Position numbers and translations under genes: made by a program. From Bacteroidales bacterium (GTDB taxonomy: Bacteria > Bacteroidota > Bacteroidia > Bacteroidales > GCA-2748055), in contig JAFGWU010000061.1 in assembly GCA_016936975.1 (NCBI GenBank), positions 62,001 to 126,000 on the forward strand: DNA of 64,000 nucleotides, in the 5' to 3' direction. The notes below the pieces were generated by a model. It saw nothing but the letters and a program-made list of their open reading frames with translations, did no database searches and had not been told where the DNA came from. The stretch's first letter is position 1. Each line of letters starts with the position of its first letter. Below, piece by piece: positions 9,334 through 18,300 of the stretch.

Positions 9334-9585
9334 CTACAGGTTATTTATGTGATGGGCGAGTTTGGATTTAAGATTATTGGCCTTGTTCTTATGAATCACG
9401 TTATTCCTGACAAGTTTATCGAGCATGGCGGTGACCAGCGGATACTGTTCGGCTGCTGACTCTTTTTCCTTTGTCTGGCGCAGTTTCTTGATTGCATTCC
9501 GCGTCGTTTTTGCATAATACTTATTATTCAAACGCCGTTCTTCCGTTTGCCTGATGCGCTTCTTTGCTGATAAATGGTGTGCCAT
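9334..9585 (-). CDS. rpsT: 30S ribosomal protein S20
   Basis: 83 residues, very basic, starting [20 protein letters not shown] and containing [10 protein letters not shown] and [13 protein letters not shown]. The length and pattern are normal for bacterial S20, which binds 16S rRNA at the body of the small subunit. It is monocistronic, with a good promoter upstream and a terminator downstream. Confidence 0.96.
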   Translation of the reverse strand: MAHHLSAKKRIRQTEERRLNNKYYAKTTRNAIKKLRQTKEKESAAEQYPLVTAMLDKLVRNNVIHKNKANNLKSKLAHHINNL

Positions 9586-9631
9586 TCCTGATCAATTAAT
9601 TATTTTAGTGTGCTTCATTAAATTGGGGATG

Positions 9632-9639
9632 CAAAAATA
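9632..9639 (-). promoter_or_regulatory. Candidate rpsT promoter -7 element
   Basis: On the reverse strand TATTTTTG followed by CA matches TAnnTTTG, the Bacteroidota -7 box, about 47 bp upstream of the rpsT start. The region upstream is A/T-rich but I see no clean -33 TTG. Confidence 0.45.
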
Positions 9640-9722
9640 ACGATAATTTCGAATTATTAAAATATTTCCTTTAAATATTGAGGTCTCAATTCCAGCAACT
9701 TTATTAACTTGTAAAGAAAAAA

Positions 9723-10460
9723 ATGAGAAGATTAATCACTTTTATCTTATTTATTAACTGCACGGTTATGATGGCACAATCGGATCTGGAGAGGGATGTT
9801 TTTCAAACAGCCCGGGGTGATCTCACAATCTATTTTGTGGGGCACGGAACGCTTATGTTTGATTTCAACGGGATGATTATCCATATCGATCCAACCATGC
9901 GGGAATATGATTATTCAAAGATGCCTGCGGCCGATTTGATCCTCATTACCCACCATCATGGGGATCACCTGGATGCGACCGCACTGAATCATATCAGAAA
10001 AAGTGATACGAAAACCATTCTCACCGAAGTCTGTCTTGAGAATCTTAAAGATCCGGGAGAAACCATTGTGATGAAGAACGGGGATAGGCAGACCATCCTG
10101 GACATTCCGATTGAAGCCCTGCCCTCCTACAATATGGTTCATAAGCGGCCGGGCGGGGAGCCTTATCATCCCAGAGGCATTGGGAATGCCTACCTGGTTG
10201 AACTCGGGAACAAACGGGTTCTGATTGGCGGCGACACGGAGAATATTCCGGAACTGAAGGTCCTGAAGGATATCGATATCGCTTTCCTGCCGATGAACCT
10301 GCCGTATACCATGACTCCGGAGATGGTGGCAGACCTGGCCCGGGCCATTCAGCCGAAGATTCTTTATCCGTACCACTTCGGGCAAACGAATACGGATGAA
10401 CTGGTTGAACTGATGAAAGACGAAAAAAATATCGACGTCCGGATCAGGGATCTCCGCTGA
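9723..10460 (+). CDS. Secreted metallo-beta-lactamase-fold hydrolase (UlaG-like)
   Basis: 245 residues with an N-terminal signal peptide (MRRLITFILFINCTVMMAQ). The zinc motif HHHGDHLD is at residues 77-84. Further metal ligands are likely in GNAYLVELGNKRVLIGGDTEN (the Asp of GGD) and in the C-terminal YPYHFGQT. This combination fits the UlaG/UPF0173 branch of the MBL superfamily. The substrate is unknown; periplasmic or extracellular location is inferred from the signal peptide. It is convergent with the ABC permease, 7 bp away. Confidence 0.8.
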   Translation: MRRLITFILFINCTVMMAQSDLERDVFQTARGDLTIYFVGHGTLMFDFNGMIIHIDPTMREYDYSKMPAADLILITHHHGDHLDATALNHIRKSDTKTILTEVCLENLKDPGETIVMKNGDRQTILDIPIEALPSYNMVHKRPGGEPYHPRGIGNAYLVELGNKRVLIGGDTENIPELKVLKDIDIAFLPMNLPYTMTPEMVADLARAIQPKILYPYHFGQTNTDELVELMKDEKNIDVRIRDLR

Positions 10461-10467
10461 CACCCTT

Positions 10468-11661
10468 TCAGCCTTTGCAGAGCCTGCGGGTGCTTATGAA
10501 TATCCCGGCCATATTGGCCAGGAAAATTAAAAGCATCAGTCCGAATGATGTGATATAGATAATGCCGTCGATCTTCTCAGGGATATCCAGGCTCCACTCT
10601 GCGGCCAGCCCGGAAAATTTTGCAGTCAGGATACCGGTTAAAACCATGGAGATCAGCGTGACTCCCAGCAGAAGGAGGAACAGGATCAGGAGGTAGGGCC
10701 GGCTGATCTCGAGATAGTGGTATCCCAGCTTGCTGAGCCTACGGATCTTTTCAGCAGAACGGCTGATCATCAGTTGCAGGCTCAGAAGGAAGACCAGGAA
10801 AGCCAGCCCGATGATGATCGCGGCGAGCAGAACCAGGAAGCTGACAATAAATTTAAGGATGATATTCATCCGGCTGCTCTTCAGTTTCTCCCTGATGGTG
10901 TCGTATCCCTTCTCCTCAATGAACCGGACAATCTCGGGATTTGTCGGGTCATTGGAGACAAGAATAATTCTTGAGGGCCCCTTATTCTCGAAGTAGCCAT
11001 ACTCCTTATTTGCCCAGCTCAGAAAATCATAGGGTACCAGGATAGAGTTGATCCGGTTGCTGAAGCCAATGATTTTTCCGGGGAAGTCATCGAATTTCGC
11101 CCTTCCCCGCAGCCTGATCTTCACATTCACCATGGAGATAATTTCTTTGGGAATGCGGGGAAGACCCTGGCTCTGGGCGAAACCGAAGTTGTACAGATTG
11201 AGATAATCCTGGGGGATGATAACCGGGATGATCCCCTCTTCCCGGTTCCACTTCCACTGTTCGGATTTCACATCGATATAATCATCGGGGACCGCTTCAA
11301 AAAAGAGTTCGGTGTAAAAATCAGGGAAGCGTTCATTCTCAGTGTAGGCGCTAACCGGGAACATATTGGAGATGAAGGGGGCCACCTCCCTGGCGAAAGG
11401 CTGTTTCCGGATCTCGTCGATCTCCTCCACGGTAAACCCGGCGGTGGTCAGTCCGAGGGTTTGCCCGATATCCACTTTCTTATTGATCACGATATACTCC
11501 GGGTCCAGCAGATCGCGGTTTTCCTGCAGTACGTTTTTGATGTTCAGATAAAACTGGATGCCCCCGAGCAGGAGAACGAACCCTGCCACGGTTCCCAGGA
11601 ACGCCCATAGCAGGTGGTTCCGGCTTTGATCCTTCCATAATATTTTGTAGAGCGTCCTCAT
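10468..11661 (-). CDS. ABC transporter permease, FtsX/MacB-like
   Basis: 397 residues. One N-terminal membrane helix (about residues 17-37) is followed by a roughly 230-residue extracytoplasmic domain, then three C-terminal membrane helices (about 265-290, 315-345, 365-388). This is the four-helix topology of FtsX/MacB-type permeases, which usually move or release lipoproteins or peptides mechanically. Its start overlaps the ATPase stop by 4 bp (ATGA), so the two form one transporter. The DUF4836-like lipoprotein gene upstream is in the same operon. Confidence 0.78.
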   Translation of the reverse strand: MRTLYKILWKDQSRNHLLWAFLGTVAGFVLLLGGIQFYLNIKNVLQENRDLLDPEYIVINKKVDIGQTLGLTTAGFTVEEIDEIRKQPFAREVAPFISNMFPVSAYTENERFPDFYTELFFEAVPDDYIDVKSEQWKWNREEGIIPVIIPQDYLNLYNFGFAQSQGLPRIPKEIISMVNVKIRLRGRAKFDDFPGKIIGFSNRINSILVPYDFLSWANKEYGYFENKGPSRIILVSNDPTNPEIVRFIEEKGYDTIREKLKSSRMNIILKFIVSFLVLLAAIIIGLAFLVFLLSLQLMISRSAEKIRRLSKLGYHYLEISRPYLLILFLLLLGVTLISMVLTGILTAKFSGLAAEWSLDIPEKIDGIIYITSFGLMLLIFLANMAGIFISTRRLCKG

Positions 11662-12302
11662 ACCATCAGGCGTTGGTCAAACTTCATGTTCCCGGTTCCG
11701 TCCAGGGAGGTCAGAATCAGTCCGGCACCCTGCCGGGAGCACTCTTCGGTGATCAGGTCGAAGGTTTTCAGGCTGTTAGCATGATCGATATGGCTGAAGC
11801 ATTCATCAGCCAGCAGGAAGCTGAAAGGCTGGCAGAGCGCCCTGATGATTGCCACCCGCTGCTGCTGTCCAAAGGAGAGGATTCCTGCTTTTTTGTTCAG
11901 GAAGGTGCCGATGCCGAGCCGTTCGGACATCTGCCGGATCGCTTCGGTTGTTTTGTGCCGGGTGATTCCGTTTTTCAGCCGGATGTTTTCATATGCCGTC
12001 AGGTCGCCGAACAGTTCGAGTCCCTGAAAAACGAATGAGAGTTGATATTTTCTCAGTTCCGACCACTGCTTCCCGGAAAACGAACGGATGTCTGCATCAT
12101 CGATACGGGCAACTCCCCGGTAGTCCTTCCGGAGTCCGAATATTATGGAGAGCAGGGATGTTTTTCCTCTTCCCGAAGCAGCTTCAGCCAGGTAACGCTT
12201 CCCCTGCTCAAATAAAACCGATTCCGCTTCCCATATCCCGGAACCGGAGGTGTCCTGTTCGATCATGGGAAGCGGAATGACTTTTTCAAACCTGACGATC
12301 AT
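11658..12302 (-). CDS. ABC transporter ATP-binding protein with atypical motifs
   Basis: 214 residues, one nucleotide-binding domain. The Walker A region is AEAASGRGKTS (the usual first Gly is replaced). The Q-loop is FVFQGLELFGDLTAYENI, the signature is LSFGQQQRVAIIRAL, Walker B is FLLADE and the D-loop is SHID. Where the switch His of the H-loop normally sits (xxVTHD) the protein has ILTSLDGT. It is close to the MacB/LolD class. It partners the overlapping FtsX-like permease. Loss of the switch His suggests altered or slow ATP turnover, but this is inferred from sequence only. Confidence 0.82.
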   Translation of the reverse strand: MIVRFEKVIPLPMIEQDTSGSGIWEAESVLFEQGKRYLAEAASGRGKTSLLSIIFGLRKDYRGVARIDDADIRSFSGKQWSELRKYQLSFVFQGLELFGDLTAYENIRLKNGITRHKTTEAIRQMSERLGIGTFLNKKAGILSFGQQQRVAIIRALCQPFSFLLADECFSHIDHANSLKTFDLITEECSRQGAGLILTSLDGTGNMKFDQRLMV

Positions 12303-12314
12303 AGAGTTCCCTTT

Positions 12315-13826
12315 TTATTCGGGGAGTTCTGTAATCTTCATCAGTGTATAAAGACTATTTTCCCCGGGTTTTTTTGTCTTGAGGATCATTTCACTTTCGT
12401 AATTACCGCCCGAAGTGCCAAAGTAACTGAACGATTCGGATATGTAATCGAAAAAGGCTTTTTGTTTGGGATTTCCCGTGAACTGCTGTGTGATCATCGA
12501 TGGATATGCCTGCAGATCCAGATTCAGGTATATACCCAAGGAACGGTTGGAGAAGTCTTTAAACCGTGAATCCGGAAGCGCATCCGGCAGTCCGCCACCC
12601 TGGACGGCATCCTTATAGCCCGCTTTGTTGGTAAGGACCCAGATGCCGTTGACGATGCCGCTGTAAATCTGGATACCCTGCACATTGATCACAAAGAAAT
12701 CGCCCTGCTGGTCAACCTGGGTCATTCCTTCCAGCTTGTCCATCAGCAAATCCTGAACCACTTCATTTTTGACCCCGGCACCGATGAACAGCTCAACAGG
12801 GATCATGGATTCTCCCTCGATCCCGTTGATGGCCATCACAAAATCGCCGGTAAGTGCCTCAAGAAGCTTCTCTCCGGGGATCCCGGTGACCTGTTCAATC
12901 CGGTCGCTCACATCCAGGGAATCCATGGGAACCATATCGCCGATGACTTTCTGCATTTTTTCAAGGTCCATGGAGGCGGCAAACGCCATGAGCAGATCCC
13001 CTCCCGGTGCGAGGTTTAGCATCTCCTTGTTCAGGCTGTTCTTCATAACGAGGAATTCCTCCACGTTTTTGGAAACCTCTTCGCTGAAATTGGTTTTTCC
13101 TGAAATATTGACCGCCCCGTCGTTGAATTCACAGAACAGGTGGGCGTAATTGTTGTAGAGGGAAAATGGTAAATTGATTTTTGTGTCCGTGTTGAGATTT
13201 TCCAGGAGTTCGCGCATTCTGTCGGATGATACCCATGCGTTCAGGTCCTTCATGTTCTTTGTGAAGCTGTTGAAATCGACCATGCTGGTGATGGATTCCT
13301 CTTTTGGCAGGTTGAAGAGTGAATCGAGGGTTGCGGACCATGCTTCCGCACTTTTCTCTTCCTTGGGGGATATCAGCAGGATCACCTGCTTTTTGTTCCA
13401 GCCGATGACCCCTTCCTCATCCGGAGTGACCATCTTAAACCCGTTCTTCTCAACAATTTTAGCGGTCAATTCTTTATCGGCAGAGTCCAGCATGGTTTCG
13501 AATTTCTCCATGTTGCCCATACCGGCAATGGCCCCGATCTCCGGGGATTCCTTTTCCATGGTAACAAAGACGCAGGCATACTGATTCAGGTCGAGGCCGG
13601 AGGAGAGCGGATCTTCAAGAATCTGTTTCAGATACTCCTTTTTGATTTTGCTTTTGAGGTTTTCCAGGGTGTTCATCTGCCCTTTTTTATGGATCTGCAT
13701 GGGATGCAAGGTAACTACCGCAAAGGCATCATCCGGAACGGATCTGATAAATTCGGGAGCTTTTTTCTGACAGGAGAAGAGGCACGTGCCGGCCAGAATG
13801 ATCAATAAGATTGAGAATTTTTTCAT
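12315..13826 (-). CDS. DUF4836-like lipoprotein
   Basis: 503 residues. Lipoprotein signal MKKFSILLIILAGTCLFSC, with Cys19 the likely lipidated residue. The mature part begins with VPDDAFAVVTLHPMQI, typical of the DUF4836 family of Bacteroidota lipoproteins, which resemble proteins with repeated model-like domains and have no known activity. It is the first gene of an apparent operon: 12 bp separate its stop from the ABC ATPase start. A role in the same envelope process as the transporter is inferred from this alone. Confidence 0.65.
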   Translation of the reverse strand: MKKFSILLIILAGTCLFSCQKKAPEFIRSVPDDAFAVVTLHPMQIHKKGQMNTLENLKSKIKKEYLKQILEDPLSSGLDLNQYACVFVTMEKESPEIGAIAGMGNMEKFETMLDSADKELTAKIVEKNGFKMVTPDEEGVIGWNKKQVILLISPKEEKSAEAWSATLDSLFNLPKEESITSMVDFNSFTKNMKDLNAWVSSDRMRELLENLNTDTKINLPFSLYNNYAHLFCEFNDGAVNISGKTNFSEEVSKNVEEFLVMKNSLNKEMLNLAPGGDLLMAFAASMDLEKMQKVIGDMVPMDSLDVSDRIEQVTGIPGEKLLEALTGDFVMAINGIEGESMIPVELFIGAGVKNEVVQDLLMDKLEGMTQVDQQGDFFVINVQGIQIYSGIVNGIWVLTNKAGYKDAVQGGGLPDALPDSRFKDFSNRSLGIYLNLDLQAYPSMITQQFTGNPKQKAFFDYISESFSYFGTSGGNYESEMILKTKKPGENSLYTLMKITELPE

Positions 13827-13997
13827 GACAGAGGAATTAGGTTTTCATAATCGCATCCAAATATACAAAAGATAAGGTAGGATATAAATATTTAATCAGC
13901 GGAAAAGATTTGAAGTACGGGGAAGAACTCCGAAGCTCTTTTTTTTGGTTTCTTTGTATGAAGCAAACTGTTTTTTCACAACTAAAAGGAATCCATC

Positions 13998-14711
13998 ATG
14001 AGCCGTTTTATGAATTATGCCGCCCTTGTGCCGTTCCTCCTGGTATCGGTTGCGTTTCAATCCTGTGTTTCTGTTTCGGAATATGTCCATTCGGAGGAGG
14101 TCCTGGTTTGGGAACGGGACATAGCGGTGTTCGATTCATTGAACCGGGCGGAGGATTCCGGCGAGGAGACCCTGCTTGTGGCGGGCAGTTCAAGCATCAG
14201 GCTATGGGACAGCATACACACCGATCTGTCGCCTTATAAGGTGATGCAGCGGGGCTACGGCGGTGCAAAGCTGTGTGATTTCAATTATTATACCGAACGG
14301 ATTATCAAGCCGCATCCGTTTAAGGCCATTCTCCTGTTCATTGCCAACGATATATCGGGAGGGGAACAGGACCGGACCCCGGAAGAGGTCTTCAGGCTCT
14401 ACCGGATGCTGGTGAAACAGATCAGGGACAGAAACCCCGGGACGCCGGTATTCTGGATTGAAGTGACCCCGACCCCGAGCCGGTGGCACGCTGTCGGGCA
14501 GATCCGGGAAGCGGGGGAGAAGATCAGGCGCTATTGCGAACGTCACCCCGGCCTCCATTTCATTCCGACCGGTGATGTGTTCCTGAACAGTGAAGGATTG
14601 CCCGATCCCATCTATTTCAGGGAGGATATGCTGCATCTGAACCGTACCGGCTACCGCGCCTGGTCGGAACGGATCCTGCAGGCACTGCAGGAAAACGGGA
14701 TCGTCCCGTAA
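13998..14711 (+). CDS. SGNH/GDSL hydrolase lipoprotein
   Basis: 237 residues. The lipoprotein signal ends SVAFQSC (Cys23). The SGNH blocks are recognisable: block I VAGSSSIRLW (nucleophile Ser in GSSS instead of GDS), block II QRGYGGAKL, block III LFIANDI and block V DMLHLNRTGY (Asp and His of the catalytic pair). It is a probable esterase or acetylhydrolase on the cell envelope. It stands alone, convergent with the small lipoprotein gene at 14717 (5 bp apart). Confidence 0.82.
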   Translation: MSRFMNYAALVPFLLVSVAFQSCVSVSEYVHSEEVLVWERDIAVFDSLNRAEDSGEETLLVAGSSSIRLWDSIHTDLSPYKVMQRGYGGAKLCDFNYYTERIIKPHPFKAILLFIANDISGGEQDRTPEEVFRLYRMLVKQIRDRNPGTPVFWIEVTPTPSRWHAVGQIREAGEKIRRYCERHPGLHFIPTGDVFLNSEGLPDPIYFREDMLHLNRTGYRAWSERILQALQENGIVP

Positions 14712-14716
14712 TAAAA

Positions 14717-15259
14717 TTACAGGTAGATCTTCAGACCACTGGCTTTGAAATCCCCCGAGACATTTACACTCTTTTCAGTAAAAAAGTCAGACAGATTTAC
14801 ATCTATCACACCTTCGATAACCCCGCTACCAAAAGAAGAGAGGGTTACATGGCCGGAAGAGATATAATAGATGGTTCCGGAACTGGTGGATGTTACAGAA
14901 ACAACTAAATCGATATCGTCATCATCCGGCTCACTGATGTACTCATATTTACCGGTGGAAAAACCGTCGGTTTCCTGCTTTGCCATATAGATCTGAACCA
15001 CATTTTCATCATCGTCAGAAAGGGTAATTCCCAGATAGGTGCCGTTTGATTCAGAGTCGTCTGACCGATCAATTGTATAAAGGAAAGTGGCTTCACCGGT
15101 CCAGGAGTATGTCTCGTTCCCGGTAATACTGATTTCAAATGTACCGTCAGAGTCCTTATCCTGTGGTTGTTCCGGGTCCTCTTCAGAACAGGATGAAAGA
15201 ATTGCAAGGGGAAGAAGGAACAGGGTGAAACCATTTTGCAATAGAGATAATTTTTTCAT
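14717..15259 (-). CDS. Small acidic lipoprotein, unknown
   Basis: 180 residues. Lipobox at ILSSC (Cys24), then an acidic linker (SEEDPEQPQDKDSDG) and a beta-rich domain with many Ser/Thr/Asp. I recognise no family. The regular pattern of short alternating strands suggests a small beta-sandwich at the cell surface. It is transcribed toward the SGNH gene. Confidence 0.6.
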   Translation of the reverse strand: MKKLSLLQNGFTLFLLPLAILSSCSEEDPEQPQDKDSDGTFEISITGNETYSWTGEATFLYTIDRSDDSESNGTYLGITLSDDDENVVQIYMAKQETDGFSTGKYEYISEPDDDDIDLVVSVTSTSSGTIYYISSGHVTLSSFGSGVIEGVIDVNLSDFFTEKSVNVSGDFKASGLKIYL

Positions 15260-15384
15260 AGTCGGTAATCTTTAGATTAGGAAGATTGATGATTAAAAGG
15301 TTAACAGACAGTAAACCCCCGGCAACTGCAAAATGTTTGGGCAGGCGGTGTTAAATAAAGGTTAAAAACGGGAACCGATTCCGA

Positions 15385-18300
15385 TCATTCGATGATCACC
15401 AGGCCGGAGTGTAGGATGTCATCTGCGATGATGCGCAGAAAATAGGGACCGGGGGGCAGATCCCCGACATGAATGGTGGTCTCTGCTTCGGTTGTACGGC
15501 TGAAGTCTTTTCTGTAAACCAGCTTGTTAAGGATCGTATAAAATTCGATAATAATCGCATGTTCCGTGTCAAATTCCATATCAATATACAGGAAGTCATC
15601 CGCAGGATTGGGATAGAACCGGATGGTCCCGTTGTGAAGGCCTGTCCGGTCGGTTCCGATTTCTGAATCGATGTACACCGAATCGCGAGCAGAGCAGCCA
15701 TGCTCATTGGTAACCATTACCCAGTACAAACCGTAATTTGTGACCTCATTAGAGCTCCCTGTGGAGTTATCCTGCCAGAGATAGGAGGCATAACCGGAAC
15801 CGGCATCAAGGGTATAGGGAAGGGAAGCGATGATGGTATCCTCACCGCCCCCGATTTCCACTTCCGGATTTTCCCAGATGTTAATCTCACTGCTGAAAGT
15901 GTTATTTGAGTAATCCAGGTCCTTTTCATATATCAGAGATGTACTGATATTGTATATGCCGGGTTCTGAAAAGTCATATCCATCGGTAAAAGTAATGGTG
16001 GCGGTTTGTCCCGGTCCCAGGCTGGCACTCAGGTTGAATATTTCAATGACCGATGAGGCTCCGTTTACAGAATAAGTTGCTGTAAGGTCCTCAATGGTTG
16101 AAATATCCATGAAACCATTATTTATAATCTGCAGTGAAACCGGTGAAATTTGATCCTTTGCACATGAAGTCACGGGAGATGCCAGGCCTGTTATTTCAAG
16201 GTCGGGCCGGTCGTAGACTACATACAGGCTGTCGATGCCGGTACAGCCATAATCCCCCTCAGCTGTTACACGGTACCAGCCGGCGGAAGGTTCTGCGATC
16301 ACATATTCCATACCTGTACTGCCGTCCTGCCACAGGTGGCTGTAGGAGGAGTAAGGCTGATAGACATAGAGTGTCACGGGGCCAAAGATCTGAAGGGTAT
16401 CCGTGTCCAGTTCCGAAGCGGGATCAGTCCTGATCTCCAGAACCGGCCCGTAGTGTTCGATATTCGCCGATGCATCGTCATTTCCGGGGAACAGGTCATC
16501 TGCATAGGTGGTGTAGGCTGTGATATTGTATGTTCCCGGCACACCAAAGTCCTCGATTTTCGAAAATGTATGATGGATCACCTCACCGTTCTTCAGCGAG
16601 TCGGCCAGTTCCAGGGGTTCGGTGACCTCGGGTTCTCCGTTTATCACGTAGGTGACATAAACCACGGCAGAGGGAGCAAGGTTCCAGTTCCCGAGGTTTT
16701 TAACGGCAACGTTAACCTGTTCTTCACGGCCAAGGTGGCAGGCGGTTTTGGGATGCACTATCTCCGTCACGCCGATATCGGGAACCGAAAGCATGATCCT
16801 CACGGTATCGGAGGCGATACATCCATTGAGATCCTCTACGGTTACATGGTAAACGCCGATGCCCGGACTGGTAATGGTAAAGGTTTGACCGGTACTGCCG
16901 TCCTGCCACAGGTAGGAGACAAAACCGGATCCCGCATCCAGGATGTATTGCAGTCCGGTTTCCACGCGGTCCTCACCCAGATCTATCGGTGAGGTCTCGA
17001 ATACGTGCACCAGGGAGGTGATCGTGTCGTTTGCCCGGTTCACATCGGTGCCGAAATCTACAAAGACGGTGAAAAGGTACCACTGGTCGGGCAGAAAAGT
17101 CTCATTTTCCGGGAAGGTGAAATCGAAATGCCCTCCCGGCTCCAGGTCATTGGTCAGGATGGTCTGCCCGGTTATCTTCGTACCCTGGTTGATGCGGTAG
17201 CCCATGGTAATGGCTTGACCGGCCGGGACGGTCTGGTTCCCCTGATTGCTTACCATTGCAGAGATATTAAATGCAGTGGAGAACTCGCATGCGCCGGCGG
17301 GTGAAAGAAGCTGGCTCAGTTCCAGGTCGGTCACATTCAGGGTCACCTCGATGGTGTCGGAGCTGGTACACAGGTATTCATTGGAGATGGTTACATGATA
17401 AATACCTGTGCCGGGTTGATCCACCGTAAAGGTTTCCCCGGTGGAGCCATCCTGCCACAGGTACTCTGCATGACCGGGCTCGGGGGTCAGCAGGTACTCC
17501 ATCGCATCGACCGTAATATCATCCCCAAGCGAGGCATCGGGGTAACCGTAGACCTCAAGGTTGTGGTAAAGGGTATCGTTCGCGGGATTCTCATCCGTAT
17601 CCATCATGGTGAACAGCCGCATCCGGTAGCTGTTCGGAACCGAGAAGTCGAAATTCCCGTGATAAACATGATTGAACTGCTCTGCGGGCGTGAAGCGTTG
17701 TGCCAGGATAATGGTATCGTAGAAAGGTTCGGCCCCGTTGATGATGCCGCCGATAATGATTTCACTGCCAATTTCCAGGGTGTCATTTCCCACGTTTTTA
17801 ATGGTCACCTCCGGGGGCAATCCGGGTTCCACCTCACAGCCCGACAGCGGACCCAGGTAAGCGATTACACCCACATCGGGAAACAGCTGAACCACCCTTA
17901 CGATGTCGGATGCGGTACATCCGAGACTATTGGTTACCCTGACCCAGTATTTGCCATTGGTGTTCACATGGAACACCGAATCGGCAGAGCCGTCCTGCCA
18001 GAGGTAGGTTTGTCCGCCCACGCCGGAGAAGGCTTTCAATATAATCGTATCGGGCCTGGAGGTGGAAATAATGTCTCCCAGCTCTACATAGGGCTTTTCA
18101 ACCAGGATCACGCTGGAAACCGTATCAGCGGATATGGGGCTGTAAAAGTGTGGTTCGGGGTTCTGCACGTAAACTGTAACATGGTATTCCCCGGACGCAC
18201 TGAAATCGAACTCTGAACCGGTGGTAATATCCAGGGTATTTCCCACTGGCAGGTTCTGCGTCAGGGTATATGTCTCTTCCGAGGTCTGTACTCCACCAGT

